From Lanius collurio (Eukaryota; Chordata; Aves; Passeriformes; Laniidae), in contig JACBWW010000052.1 of the NCBI GenBank assembly GCA_020086605.1, forward strand, positions 306,856-370,855: a stretch of DNA of 64,000 bases, read 5' to 3'. This document shows, in pieces, positions 1 through 16,704 of this stretch. How positions within the stretch are numbered: the stretch's first letter is position 1; the number at the start of each line of letters is the position of its first letter. Both the position numbers and the translations under genes were made by a program. The notes under the pieces were generated by a model. The model worked only from the letters and a program-made list of their open reading frames with translations. It searched no databases and had not been told where the DNA came from.

Positions 1-1075
1 CATGCTTTCCGGGCGTTCGCGCGGCTGCACAGCTGCACCCTGTAAAGCGTTCACGTGTCTGTGGCTTTGTACTGCCGGTGCTGCCACTGCTCCTGCTTTC
101 GGCTGTGTTGCTGTCGGCTGTGTTGCTGCCTCTGGTGCTCATGCCATTCCTTTCTCGCTGCCACGCTGCTTGTGCATCTCCAGCTTGGCTCAGCGCAGCT
201 CACTGTGGTCGCAATCATGACTATCGCTATCACTGCTGCCCTTTACGGCACTGGGCTCGGACTCAGGCTCGGACAATCGTGCACCACATCATGCAGGGCG
301 GTCACCGCGAGTCGTGCCTCTGTCGCCGCCATTCTTGCCGCCACCCTCACTGCTTGCTCTGCTGCTCATGCCTCTGCTCTTGCTGCTTGCGCCTTGCATT
401 TTTCGTCACCTATTTCTACTATCTTTCTTTCTTTAGTCACTGTAAGAATACCTCAGAGACCCTTAGGAATGCACTCTTGCATCCAGCATCTTCGTCGTCG
501 CTCTCTTGCCTGCTGTTGCTTCGGAGTGCACTCCGATACAGGGATGGAGTCTGCTCTACAGCTTGTGCTTTTTAGGGGAGCTGGGCGCCTCCACTGCAGG
601 CACCTCAGCCGCAGGCACCTCTGTGTTACTGGGACTGAGTATATGCTTTAAGAGAGCATCTTCAATTGCAAAAGATGCTAGGATCAATTCTATTACCATT
701 CCACTTCTTGACTGAATCATTATCAATTCATTGATTTCGTTCTAGTTTCGTTCTATTCCCTCTAGTTACAGGAAAGCCAATATCAAAAATTAAGTCTCGA
801 GTGACATAAAAGAAATTTTTGAAAAGCCAGTTAAAAAAGTGTTCTAAGTGTCCTGTGTCCAGTTTTGCATTTTGTTGCGCTAGTATTTCTTTCACTTCCA
901 AGTAATTTTTTCTGTGGCTCAGATAGCCACAACTCCTCTGATTTCTCCATCTGGTCAGAAAGTACAGCCAAAAACAAGATGATAAGAAAAGTTCAGTTAC
1001 TCACAGTTCATGTCACTGTACTCCGGACCTTTAGAAATCGTTTTCAGGGGTCGAATGTCCGCATTCTCCACCATC
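1..1075 (-). mobile_element. Internal region of a decayed cold-shock-family LTR element (copy 1), truncated by the window edge
   Basis: This stretch aligns base by base with about 57363-58413, the interior of the complete element in this window, in the same orientation. It holds the alanine-rich linker (about 1-480), the Gag-like region (about 480-980) and the short leader. No long minus-strand ORF survives, so the Gag-like frame is broken. The part corresponding to the cold-shock domain and the 3' LTR would lie left of base 1 and cannot be seen. Long plus-strand readings here (for example 55-651) are cysteine/leucine-rich shadows of the GC-rich linker and not genes. The insertion lies in APP intron 13, antisense to APP. 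Confidence 0.85.
1056..1073 (-). other. Primer-binding site of copy 1 (tRNA-Ala-like)
   Basis: On the minus strand, TGGTGGAGAATGCGGACA follows the LTR end (CAACA) after two bases. The first nine bases match the complement of the tRNA-Ala acceptor end (TGGTGGAGA). Later bases still fit if one base is inserted. The position matches that in the second copy at 58394-58411. The tRNA assignment is inferred. Confidence 0.55.
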
Positions 1076-1369
1076 TGTTGTAATGGGGAATACTTACAAC
1101 ATGCATAAGATAGCGATGAATGTTGGAAGGAAATATGAAGTGAAATTCTTCTCAATGTTCAGAGATGTTTTATTCCTCCAGCCACTTGGCTGGAGTTCTC
1201 CAGCAGACTCTCCTCAGTCACAGGATCCCGTTCTCTTCCCAGGCCCCGGGCACACAAAATCAACCAATCAGGAACAGGTATAGGCACACATGTGACATGG
1301 GAGCAGGGGCAGAGGCAACCTGTACATCCAGGGCTCCCCCCACAGGACTTTGGGTAAGGTATCCCAACA
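1076..1369 (-). mobile_element. 5' LTR of copy 1 (cold-shock LTR element family)
   Basis: This 294-bp LTR has TG...CA ends on the minus strand (starting TGTTGGGATACC, ending CAACA). It is homologous to the LTRs at 56127-56422 and 58414-58699 along its length. As this is the 5' LTR of an element running leftward, its partner lies outside the window and the target duplication cannot be tested. It shares the CCAATCAGGAA block and the AATAAA-like position with the other copies, but it is more diverged. Confidence 0.85.
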
Positions 1370-3535
1370 CTATCAGAAGATTTTGTAGTAGTTTTTTTTT
1401 TTTTCTTCTGCTCTTTCTTTGCTTTTGGCTCTGTTTGCCTCTGTGGGATAAGATAATAGTCTTGAAAGGTGGTTGGAGTGGTAATACACTTTCATCCAGT
1501 TCCCCAAACATATTTCACTTCAGTTTTTCTAGATGCTGTTGTTGAGGATTATTGACTCACGAGAAAATGCCTGCAGTGAGCCCAAGAATGAGTGAAACTT
1601 GCTTAGGTGTTATGAGAAGTCAAAGCATATTATTAAAATACTAGAAGTGAGCCTGTCTCTCATCCTGAGAAAGAAAACGTTTAGGTGCCTGAAAGTGAAT
1701 TTCGAGTGTCTGAAGGAGAAGCAGCAACTGTGTACTCTCACACCAAATCCAGAGCTGGTGGCTGGTGGGAGGTCTGAGGTCCCCACAGAGTGTTGGCATT
1801 TCCCAAGGTCATGGTTGCTTTTTGAGCATATGCTTTCAGAGGGACAAAATGTTTTGCCATCCACTTTCTTTTTCTCAATGGCAAGGCTGAGCAGGATGCT
1901 ACAAGGTGATTATGAGCCAAGCAAAAACCATTTTTTATAGGAAGATTCTCAGAGAGCTTTTGTCCTGTTGGTTTGATGTGAGATGAAATTTTGAAGAGGA
2001 GCCTAGAATCTCTCTGTTTTCAGCACCTAATAATAAGATATTCACAATACAAATAATACCCCTGTAACAGTCTTGAATGCACATCCTAGCCTCCAGCTGT
2101 GTCTGTACTCCCTGCTTACTTAGGGATTTGTCTTTTGCACAGGGGGGGAATTGAGTTGGCAGCTGCAGAAGGGAGGGAGCTGATGAGTAGATGTATGGCT
2201 TTCCATTAGCGTAACTGATGGTTCAAGTAGCCATCAATATTTGGAACAAAATCAGCCCTGAAAAATTGATCTTGGACTTTGCCAGTAGTGTCAATAACTG
2301 GAAATCCTAAGGCAAACTTTTTTTAGCAGTTCAGCAATTGAAGCAATTGTTTGTGAATCATTTAGTCAATGCAGACACAGCTGCCTCAGTGTGATGGACT
2401 GCAGCAGCTTCTATGCCAGGCACTTCCAATTTCTCACTGTCATTCAGTGTCTAATTCATCCTGTCAGATGAGCTTGACTCATGGCCATTGTTCCCCTGTT
2501 TGTAAAATGGATGTGATCATCATCTGCTGGTTGTAGTATCTGTCTGCCTCACTTGAGCTATTGTGCAGGTCAGTTCTTCTCCAGGCTGTGCGCCACAGCT
2601 GAGTCGAAAACAACAGAGCTGACAACGACAGGCTCCCACTTGGGTAGCCTTGAGAGGGACTTTGTGTGTGATTACTCCCAGCCCTCAGAAATTTGGATAT
2701 AATAATGGTATCATGATGGGAGTTTGGTGTCCTCTGTCAGCCTGGCAGGCCCAGATATGCCTGGACCATGGCCTCTCCTGAGTTCCATGCCAGTCCTGGT
2801 GGCACTCCTCCACTTCCAGAGCTCAGGTCCTTTGTTCCCCTCTGTGCATCATTTATCTCTTTCCAAGGGCAGGAGCTGTCTGCAAGTGACACTGAGTGGG
2901 TCAGCAGCAGGGCATGGACAGGAGTTGTGCAGGATTGGCACTGTCCAGGGCAAAGGAGTGGTTGGGGCACAGCTTCCCCAGAACCATCCCCTGCCACTGC
3001 TGCCTGAGCTCCAGGTCTCTACAGCTTCCCCACACCATCCTGTGGGGATGGAGAGAACAGCGGGAACAAGGGGAGCTGTGCTTGAAAACCAATGCCCAGG
3101 TTTTAAAAGGTCTTCTGTCACTAAGATGCTCAGTACTGTAACACTCTCTCATGATCAGTGATGACATGGTATTACAGTATTCTCAGCTGCTGTCATCCAT
3201 GGCTCACTGCAAGGCACATGGACACCAGACTCCTCCCTCAGGCTACTAAAATCCAGCTCCTTTTTGTAAAGTTTCTTCATTCCTATGTAATGAAAATTAC
3301 CATGTCATGTGATAGTGTCTGCCCAGAATAGGAAGGTGCTTCACCTGTCTCTCTTCTGGTTAAAGGAGGTGGCTTAATGGAGTAGTGTAAGTGTAGTTTG
3401 GAAACAAAAATCAGACTACTTCTATGTTGAAGATTTAGTAGGTGTCATAAAATAATACTGTTTTCAGTAAAATGAACATGAAAAGAAAAACAATTCAGTG
3501 TGACTGACATAGGCTTTCTATACTGTCCCAGTAAG
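1370..3535. other. APP intron 13 sequence, no recognised feature
   Basis: I see no exon, RNA gene or classifiable repeat. A short T-run lies at 1391-1402, inside which a small frame opens by chance. GC content rises around 2720-3120 and several overlapping frames stay open there (up to 145 codons), but none resembles a known protein. Confidence 0.5.
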
Positions 3536-4177
3536 TGTCTTGGTTTGAAAGACAGGTATCTGCTAAGGAAAGCAGGAGCCCCCTTGGAATGGAAGATACA
3601 ACCCCCCTTCCCTCCGAATTATTGTAATTTTGAAATCAAGGGGCTTTTCAGGCAAAGATACGGAAAATAGGAATAACAGTTCTTTACTAATATATATATA
3701 ACAAGAGAAGAGGGGGGGAAAAAAAGAACAAAACTGATTTTGAACTGACAGATTCAGATACAACCTGACCCTGTTAGTCAGGGTAGCAGTAGCAGTCTGA
3801 TAAAGTGGTGGCTGCAGTCCTCCTGGAGTGAACAGATGTGGTTCTGCTGAAGTGTCAATCCTGTGTAGAAAGATCTGGTCTTCCTCAGAAGGTCCAGTGG
3901 TAGGTATGTAGCTCTTGTCCTCTGGAAAATCCAGTGGGAAAGGCTGCTTATGGTCTTCAAAATCGTAGTTATATGCAAGATGGAATGCTTGGTTTCTCCC
4001 TCTGTGTGGAGCATCTCACAATGGAATGATCAGTCATGATATAAGGCACTGATGGGCCATTAACAGGCAGTCTTGAGGGAGGAGGCAGTGTGCACTGCCC
4101 CACCTGGGTTTAACCGCTCATGAAGATGGTAATAGAATACATGCTTGTGGGCATATCTTACATTGTAACCTAGCACA
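3536..4177 (-). mobile_element. Solo LTR, TGTCTCGGTTTG-end family, TSD GTAAG
   Basis: The 642-bp element has TG...CA ends and is flanked by a perfect 5-bp duplication GTAAG (3531-3535 and 4178-4182). The left terminus (TGTCTTGGTTTGAAAGACAG) is shared with the LTRs at 10034 and 36559, and more weakly with 41154. Minus orientation follows from the coding provirus at 41.2-45.1 kb, where this terminus is the 3' end on the minus strand. The right half differs from the longer relatives, so this may be a separate subfamily. It lies in APP intron 13. Confidence 0.85.
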
Positions 4178-5096
4178 GTAAGTCATTCTAATGGACAAAG
4201 TAAATCACAGAATTAAATTTTGTGTTCACATTAGTCTTACCATCTGCTCAAGTAATTACTCTTTAAACTGGAAAATTTATTTTAAAACATTATTTTACAA
4301 GATTCAAAATCCATGTTTGTCCCAGAGCTAAGGTTGCAACATTTTGTTTATTTTTGATGTCCTGAATTTAGTGTTATAGGAATAGGGTGGCAGCAAGTTT
4401 CATCAGCTATCTCAAGGTGGCCTTTGAGAGATGTATTAAAGAGCAGAACCCTACTGCATCATCGTTGACAGAAGCACTGAAGCGGTGGCACCTCTAATGC
4501 TTGTGAGGTAGTAAAGGTCCTTACTGAGCCTGCTGCATGGTTACATTGTACTTCTGTGGTATGAAGCTTCATCACATAAAGTTGGGAGAAATGAAACATT
4601 CAAAAGACTTTGCTGAGGGGTCTAAAGCTCTGGTGTATAGAAAATTAGATGTCCTTCATCACTGATGTTACCTGGAAATAAATGAGCCTCTGGAGTGGAA
4701 TAAAGGATTTAGCAACAAAGTGGTGATTCATGTCCTTGACTTGCCACATGGGAGAGATGTGGGTGTGAAGTAGTGACAGTTGGGGGTCCTTAATGAACTG
4801 CAGAGAAGACAGTCTTAATAAAAGCTGTTGTGTCATCAGCTGCCATGTGTGTACTCGTGCTCATTTGCACTCTATTACAGTCTCCTATTATGAAATATTT
4901 AGCTCTGTGGTACCTGCTTATTATTGGTGCCTTATTAGCAATTATTGCTTTATTGTCTTTATTGCAGTTGCTTACTTGAATGTGCCCTTGTGCAGCAAGT
5001 TTCCTCAAAGTCCTTGCAAACAGTATGTTGTTCCTACAAAAACAGATGTCAGTGAAAGGTGTGGGGGATCAAGAACTGACTTGTAGAAGAGTTTTT
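4178..5096. other. APP intron 13 sequence, no recognised feature
   Basis: AT-rich intron sequence. I see no exon, RNA gene or repeat that I can classify. Confidence 0.5.
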
Positions 5097-5520
5097 CTTG
5101 GAAGAGACCTTTAAAGGTCATCTAGTCCAACTCCCCCTGCAATGAGCAAGGACATCTTCAACAAGATCAGCTTAGTCAGAGCCCTGTCCAGCCTGACCTT
5201 GAATGCTGCCAGGTACAGAACACCTACCACCACTGTTATAAAAAATTTCTTCTTTATATCTTATGTAAATTTACTTTCCATCAGTTTAAAACCATGTCCC
5301 CCTGTCCTATCGCAAAAGGCTCTGATAACAAGTTTAGCCCATCTTTCTTATAGGCCCCCTTTAAGTATTGAAAGTAAGGTCTTCTTGGACCTTTCTCTTC
5401 TCCAGGCTGAACAGCCCCAGATGTCTCAGCTTGTCTTCATAGCAGAGGTACTTCAGCCTTCTGATCAACTCTGTGGCCCTCTGGACTCCTTCCACTAAGT
5501 CCATGTCTTTCCTGCTCTGA
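5097..5520 (-). mobile_element. CR1 LINE fragment
   Basis: Reverse-strand CR1 3' region. The motif GGTCATCTAGTCCAACTCCC near 5117 is the complement of the well-known CR1 block just upstream of its 3' end. Further right come the complements of the conserved segments about platelet-like 'ctccaggctgaacagcccc' (5400-5418) and 'ctctgtggccctctggactcc'. CR1 is the dominant LINE of birds. The copy is 5'-truncated, as usual, and its 3' octamer tail is decayed. It shows no usable reverse-transcriptase frame. Confidence 0.88.
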
Positions 5521-10033
<4,513 letters not shown>

Positions 10034-11189
10034 TGTCTCAGTTTGAAAGACAGATGTCTGCTAAGGAAGGCAGGAGCCTCCCTTGGAATGGAAAATGTGA
10101 CCCCCTTTCTCTGAATTATTATAATTTAAGGGGCTTTCAGGCAAAGATATGAGAAAAGGAATAACATCAGTTTACTAGTAGGTATATGGATAACAAGGCA
10201 AACAAACAACAACTCTGACAACCGACAGAACCAGAACCCAGTGCCAGCCTCTCTCAGCCGCAGGCACTTTCCCCTTCGGTGCAGTTCCGCTCACAGCCGG
10301 CAGGGGGCGGGCCGGGCAGGGCGGCTGCGATGGTTCCCCGCGCCTGCAGGGGGCGCTGTGGCGCAAGCTCAGCCGTCTCTTTCACATGGTAATGGTGGCT
10401 CAGGTGGCGGAAGGGATGGAAAAGACGCTTCCTTTACAAATCCCTGGGGCAGCCGATCCCAGTGCCCCCCTGAACAGCAAAAGGAGCTGTAGCAAGGACC
10501 TTGGAGTAGCAAGCTGGGAAGGCAGAAATGAGCAAAATCCTGAGGTGGTAGACGAGATATATCAGAAACTCTGCATCTGTAGCTGGAACTGCAGGGCATC
10601 CCAGCAGGCAGGGGATGTGGGGGCTGCAGTGTAGCAAAAGACTCGGAGCAGTGACAGAGGAACAGTGGGGGCTGGGAGGTGACTGCCTGGCTCCTGAACA
10701 TGGCCGAGAGAGAGGTTCCCCTGGAAGGAGAGGGGACTTGGGGATCCAGGAGTTTCCTTTGAGGCACCTGAGCAGATGGTAAAAGTCCTTTTTTAGTGAG
10801 GTTAGAAGTTAATGAGGTCCCAGTTCAGTGGCTGCTCTCACGAGCAAAGGCTCACCCATGGCAGAAGAAGCAGGACTAGGCTGGGATCTGATGGCAGCAG
10901 TGAATTTCCACACACACCCTCCACCCCAGGCAGCAGCTCCGATCCTCCTCCTCTGAAGCTGAGAGCAAGAGAGCTAGCAGCTGCCCCAGCCCCTTATTTT
11001 TCCAACCCAACTCTCAGGTATCTCTGTCCCTCTGAGAGATAACCTCACGTAACAGAAGTGCGGCCAGATGCCCTCCTCTCCTGAGTTTGGTCAATTCTTA
11101 AGTGCCTGGTTATTGTTCTTTAGCAACAAAAATGGGGGAAATTCTGTAAGAGAAAAGAAAAACAAAAGGAAAAACCCTAACCTCCAACA
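10034..11189 (-). mobile_element. Solo LTR, TGTCTCGGTTTG-end family, TSD AGCAT
   Basis: A 1,156-bp LTR flanked by perfect AGCAT duplications (10029-10033 and 11190-11194). On the minus strand it starts TGTTGGAGGTTAGG and ends in CAAACTGAGACA. The first 150 plus-strand bases are near identical to 36559 onward, followed by the shared CAGGCACTTT...GCAGTTCC and GGCAGGGGGCG blocks. A TATA-like AAAAATAAGG (minus) lies near 10995-11005. No coding sequence remains, so this is a recombination product. It lies in APP intron 14, antisense to the gene. Confidence 0.9.
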
Positions 11190-11440
11190 AGCATCAAAAT
11201 GAATGCACTTTTTTGGTAATAACACGCACTACATATTTGAGTTTTAATTGTTGATAAATGCTGTAGTAGGCTTAAATTTCTTCCCTCTTCATTAGCTGTT
11301 GTGATGATGTGGTCCAGTGAGGGCAAGCAGTGAGAAAACCCACAGACAGGATTTTCAGAGTTAACTGCTGTTTGTGTATGCATCTGTACTGGGGCAGAGC
11401 AGGCAGGTTTTAAAATGCTACTGAAATTCAAAAGGTGGTA

Positions 11441-11891
11441 TGTTGCGGTGGACCCCTCTGGGCCCCCCCCAGCCGGGTCCCTGTCATGTGACTGAGTCAG
11501 GTCTGTCTAATGTTCAAGCAGCCTGGGCTCTCATCTGGTTGGTTGTTTATCCCAGCTCCGCCCCTCGTATCCCCTTACCCCACTGTCTGTGACAAAACTA
11601 GGTGGATGAGAAGCTCCACCCTCTTACCTCACCGACTTTTGCCCAGGTCGGGTGCTCTGTCCCCCCCAGGATAGAGGGAATAAATGACTTAACATCCTAA
11701 AGGAGGTTTGAGCTATATTTCTCTTCTCAACTTCTGCTTCTGGTGAGTAGCTGTGGACTAACACTGGCTTAAGTGGAGCTGCACAGTCGAGGAATATTTA
11801 GGCTGTTTGTAAATGGTTTAAGATATTCCAAGACATAAAGAGGCAAGCTCACCATAAAATTAAGCAGTGGACAAGCTAATCAACTAGCAGA
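11441..11891 (+). mobile_element. Solo LTR, TGTTGCGGTGGA family, TSD GTGGTA
   Basis: A 451-bp LTR with a perfect 6-bp duplication GTGGTA (11435-11440 and 11892-11897). It starts TGTTGCGGTGGACC and carries AATAAA at 11679-11684, fixing the plus orientation. A close relative lies inverted at 49935-50381. The 6-bp duplication is typical of class II (ERVK-like) integrases. It is the one intronic LTR here in sense with APP, so its polyadenylation signal faces the APP transcript. Confidence 0.9.
11679..11684 (+). terminator. LTR polyadenylation signal, sense to APP
   Basis: AATAAA in the plus-oriented LTR at 11441-11891. It is the only LTR polyadenylation signal in APP sense in these introns. Whether it is used is unknown. 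Confidence 0.4.
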
Positions 11892-13947
11892 GTGGTAGCT
11901 CAGGGCTCTCCAGAAACCAGCCTTTCTTTGTGTCGTGCTGCCTGGCATCACAATCTGCTTTGGAAGACCCTTGGCTCTTATAATTTTCCTCCAGTTTTTG
12001 CCCTGAAGCTGGTTTTTGACCTTGACCAGGTCTTTTAGCTTCTGTGTCAGTTATGAAATGTGCCAGTGGCCCAGCCTTTCCCCCCTGTAAAGTGCTTCCA
12101 AAATTATAGATGACAAGAATTACTCATTAGTAATACTTTCACCTAACCACAAATACTTCATTACTCTGAGGTCAGATCCATGCTACTCTACAACAGAAAC
12201 CTCTTTCATCCTTACCCCCTTCACCTACTCCCATTTCTGTTGCTATGCACAGTCTTCTCTCTCAGTTCTCCATAGCTGTGGACATGTAGGATTACAGAGA
12301 GGAGGGAAATAAAACCACTCAGCCTTCTAAGGGGGATGCGGGGGCCAGGGTAACAGAGGAGGGGTCTGCAAGAGCAGTTTTGATACTGTTTGCTCATGGT
12401 TATTTCTTCTCTTGGGTCATTGCCACTGAAAATTAGTGCTGACCTGCCTGAGGATTGATGCTGACAATATTGAAAACCTATCAGAAGACATAAATGAGAA
12501 AATACTCAAAACTGTAGCTCAAAGTTAAGGATGGAAACTGTATTTTGTATAGAACTTTGTAAGGAAAACAATTACATGGTCTGCTAGTGCTACTCTGAAT
12601 TCTGCAGCACCAGACCAGCAAGCTCTGTGAAAGTCGGCAAAAGTGAGTAAGATGTGCTGATGTGCTTTTAGTCTGCAGCTACTCTAAAGCTGAATTGCTG
12701 CGGTTTTTTTCAGAGGCAGGAGCTCATGCAGTTATCTCCTGTGTGCAAAGGACATGAGAATCGCTTAGGCTCTCACTTATAAGCGTGGTAGGTTGTTTGT
12801 CAAACCCACAGGAACACTAAGCCAGTGACACACACTTTCTGAAAAGATCGGCAATTCCATTGCTCAAATCAACAGTACCATCAGGTTTGTGTGATTTTCC
12901 AATGAGCAGTTTTCCTTGGTTGAAAACTGTGGGTCTCTCAGTGTGTTACTGTTGCTCACTTACTGCTGATAAAGGCTCATACCTGAATCCAGAAATTCAA
13001 ATTAATGAGAATACTGTTGAAAATTCTCAATTTTAAGGAACAGTGCAGCATTTCATTTCTGAATTTAAGTTGACACCATCCAAGATTGGGTAGATAAGGC
13101 AACACAATAGGAGCAAAACAGAGAAACAACTAAAAAAGAGAAGTAAAAATCTGAATGTTTTAATAAAACATTTCCGGTATGTTTGAACTTAACTGAGACA
13201 GTAGGCAGTGACTAAAATAGCTCTTAAGTTTTGCAAATTCTGGTTTTTTATTAGTGCCAGTGAGCTCCATCAACCTTATGTTTCACCTGATAATACCTTA
13301 TTAGGGTAATAAAAAGAGTTTTGTGAATATGACACACAGTTGGATAGAAATTTATGTTTCTTCTTTGTTTCCCTTTCAAAAACTGAAAGACAAATATGGT
13401 GTTCACAAATCAGAACATATAGGAATGAAATACTGATTGTATTTTTAAAATGCACTTTACTTTTTTTGAACATTATAGCTGATGCTGTAAAGGATCCCAG
13501 TTGAAAGGAAAAAGGAGGTATTCAGTAGGCTTTTAAGTCAATATTGATAAAGAGCAGCTGCAGGAATTTGTGTCCATTCTGACTGCCAGTTCTGATCAGA
13601 CAATGGGAAGAAGTTTGCATGAAATGAATATGGTTTTGTTAAATTGACAGAAATTCTTTAGTCGTAATGGTTTCTCACTTGAAGATGTAACCAGAATATG
13701 ATGCAAAAGTGATGCCTCAGCTCTGAAGCTTTCCTTGTGAAGTCACACCTATCCCTTCGTTTTACTTTCAGGATTAACTGAAGGCAGATATATTTTAGCT
13801 GTTGCTTTGGTAACTGTTTATGCAGTATGTCTCTCCTGCAGTATGTCTCTCCTGCACTGTCCCAACAGAAGAGCACTTGACTTTATAATTTTGGGGGATT
13901 TTGTTTATTTTTGTTTGCTCTTTTGTTTCTTTTCTGCATATGCCTAG
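11892..13947. other. APP intron 14, 3' part
   Basis: No classifiable repeat or gene. It ends in a T-rich acceptor tract (TTTTGTTTCTTTTCTGCATATGCCTAG) directly before exon 15. Confidence 0.55.
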
Positions 13948-14001
13948 TTGAGCCCGTTGATGCCCGCCCAGCTGCAGACAGAGGACTCACCACACGACCA
14001 G
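13948..14001 (+). CDS. APP: APP exon 15 (cassette exon skipped in L-APP)
   Basis: A 54-bp exon encoding VEPVDARPAADRGLTTRP plus the first base of a Gly codon, with acceptor CCTAG and donor CAG|GTATAAG. Length and residues equal the mammalian exon. In mammals this exon is omitted in L-APP/appican, which creates the Glu-Asn-Glu-Gly-Ser-Gly chondroitin-sulfate attachment site. Here the exon starts and ends in the same phase (one base before, one after). Skipping would keep the frame and give ENEGSG. The donor departs from consensus at +4 (T), consistent with a regulated exon, though usage cannot be seen from sequence. Confidence 0.97.
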
Positions 14002-16640
14002 GTATAAGACTTGCATGGCTTTTACCAAACCTGTATTTTTCTGGCATGCATGTGATCTGCTGAAGCTTATATGATTTACCTTTGCTTTGGTGTACCCCTC
14101 TTATAAAATTTAATGCTACTCCATGAACGAGGGAAGCATCATTCACTCACAAATTCCTCCTGTGAGACTACTGTCCATATTGAGGGAGTTTGGTATGTGT
14201 GCTTGCAGCAGGAGTGAATCCCATACCCAGAACTGTATCAAAGGTGTCATCCCTTCCAGCAATAACACTTTGGCGGGGGCAGGAGATGGTAAACTTGGTA
14301 CCCCTTAGTACAGATGCTGGTTCTAATGTGGGAATGTGTGATAGAAATGTCGAATGCTCTATGTAGAGTGAGCAGGGCTAATAAAGAATTAATGCATACA
14401 ACTTCAGGACTGCAGGGGGCATTGATATTTTTTGCTGTGGTACTTACCTTACTTACCTCCAAATACTTAAAAATCAGTATTATCCTTCTGGCTTCTCTGA
14501 GTATGCCTGAGGACCCAGCTATTCATTCCATTCTAGGACAGAGCAGGGTGATTGTTTCTCCTCTGTAGGTACCACTCTCTCTGTATTGATTTCAGAATAA
14601 TAGCAGATCACTAGGTTGCAAATGTTTGGAAAAGTTAAAACGGGACAATTCCAGTTTCCAAAAGAAAAAAAGATTTTAGCTTCCATACTAACTTTTTTTT
14701 GCTTTTGGTGTTGTTTTTCATCTGTTTTTTGTTCAGAATTATTTGAAACTGTTGATTGCATTGAGAGGAAACAGCCTTTTATTTCAGAAGAGGTTACTCT
14801 ACAACTCTTTGACATAGTGAGAATATATTTAAGGTCAGGATTATTTCAATATCACATCATAAGTGTGTTTTCTTTCTTCAGATCAAACTGCTCGATCTGT
14901 ATACTTTTTCCCTTCATCTTACCTTCCAAACATCCATTAGATAGCATTACAGACAGCATGTTCCTAGTGGTTTTCAATCTTTCTGGTAAGTCACCCATGT
15001 TTAGCAGCTACAGAATTTGCTGCAGTGGGAGGTAAAATAAGGTCATATTTTGCAGCAGTTGGGATATGTGTCAGAACTGGCCAGGTAGTGTGCTCCTAGC
15101 ACTGTTTTAGGAGTCTGACATCTTTACTTGTGTTTAGAGTCTTAATTCAGTCCATGAAGAGAGTCCTAAACAGGTACAGAGCTACAATACCAAAAATCTT
15201 GGGATCAGGGAAGAATCCCTCTAGTACTGCATTCTCTGCCTTCTTTCCCAAGAGCAGTAGAATATCACAGATGAAACATACATATGTTTGATTCAAATTT
15301 TGTAATGTTAATTCAGTCTAGCCATTTTCTTATAATATTAAAATCTATGATTATTTACAATTTTAATTTCAGTCATCTTGAAAAACTCTTGTTATGAGGC
15401 CCATATTTATTACTCAAGGTTATTCCTTCCTCCCTTCTGCTCCCTCACACATAGACACATGTCTTAGAAATCCTCAGTCTCTCTTCTCTGGAGAAAGGAT
15501 TTTCTCACACTGTCACACTCTAGTTTCAAAGTGAAATTATATGTTTTAGTCAAATGTATTAGAGCGCTTTGTTGGTTGGGGTGATACAAGTAGTACTAAA
15601 AGTAAGCCTAGAATAAGTCATGAGTGATCTTGGTGAATGTGTGCAATAGACTACTAAGGACAGGTAAAAAATATTTCAGCACGTGACCATTATGGCTTGA
15701 AATTTTCAGCAGATGCTGTAACTTTTGCACTGTGAAAATTGCATGGGATATTTTCTCTGATAAAGTGCAAAAGTAGTGCTTAACTTCCCTATGTCTTTAA
15801 TCACCATTTCCAGATCTAGAAAAATTTTTTCTTCCTGATGCAGATTCTGTCTATAAATGTCCATGTGGTTATTCATCATCCTTGAAAAGCAATTTATGTT
15901 TGACAAAATTTCAATTTAACAGAGAAATTGTTCCAATCTGAGTATCTTCATGAACTAGGAACAGTGGAAAGCAAATGAATGCTTGTTTAAACCGCCAAGT
16001 ACAAAAGGGATTCTGATAGTTTGAAAATGTGTGCTTTAAAATGGTTTTATTTTACTTGCTAATTACAAATAAAATTTCTATATTAGAGGTTCAAAAAAGA
16101 AAATAAATATGCTTTGTACAGTAACTGTGCTTTCAGGATAGTCTCTTTTTACAGTTTGTGGCTATTATTGAAAAAAAAAATTCAAAAACAGTAGATTAAT
16201 CTAGAGTGAAAAGGTATTAATGAAAGACCTGCAGATTAATGCATCCAGCTACTTGTAATTTTTTGTTTTAATTGCCCAGCTTCTTGTCGCTTTCCTGAAA
16301 GATTGCCCTTTCCCTGGGCTTGGTGGTTCTATTTGCTTGGCTCAAGTGACCTGCTTCTTCCGGGTGAAAATATTGGTGTCCTGTCAAACTGCAACACTCC
16401 AAGCCTGAATAAGAACAAGTGAATGTTTTGTATCTGTTGGAATTTCTTGAAGAAAATTAGCTCTGAAAGGACTAAAAGGAACATGCATGTGCCCTTTTTT
16501 CTTTTTTTTGGTTTTTCAGTAGTTTTTGCTCACACAATGTTTTTATAATGATCAGTAGGTTTTTCTTACAGGCAGATCAAAATCATGCATATCACCTTTA
16601 TCACTTTCTTACAAGTGAGATAGTTTGGTCCGAGTACAGA
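14002..16640. other. APP intron 15, 5' part
   Basis: AT-rich intron sequence without recognised genes or repeats. Confidence 0.5.
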
Positions 16641-16704
16641 ATAGAGTCACAGACTTACAGAATATTGGGTTAAAAGTGGACCTCAAGGATCATCTGGTCC
16701 AACA
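16641..16704 (-). mobile_element. CR1 3'-end remnant
   Basis: Short reverse-strand CR1 tail: AATAGAGTCACAGACTTACAGAAT followed by GGACCTCAAGGATCATCTGGTCCAAC is the complement of the CR1 3' terminus, which normally ends in ATTCTATGA repeats. Only the last 60-70 bp are present. Confidence 0.8.

Noticed and set aside
55..651. 198-codon Cys/Leu-rich plus-strand frame at the window start
   Set aside because: It is antisense to the retroelement interior and appears again opposite the 57-kb copy. The GC-rich repeat keeps it open.
2724..3161. 145-codon frame in intron 13
   Set aside because: Several frames on both strands are equally open, there is no splice context, and no recognisable protein.
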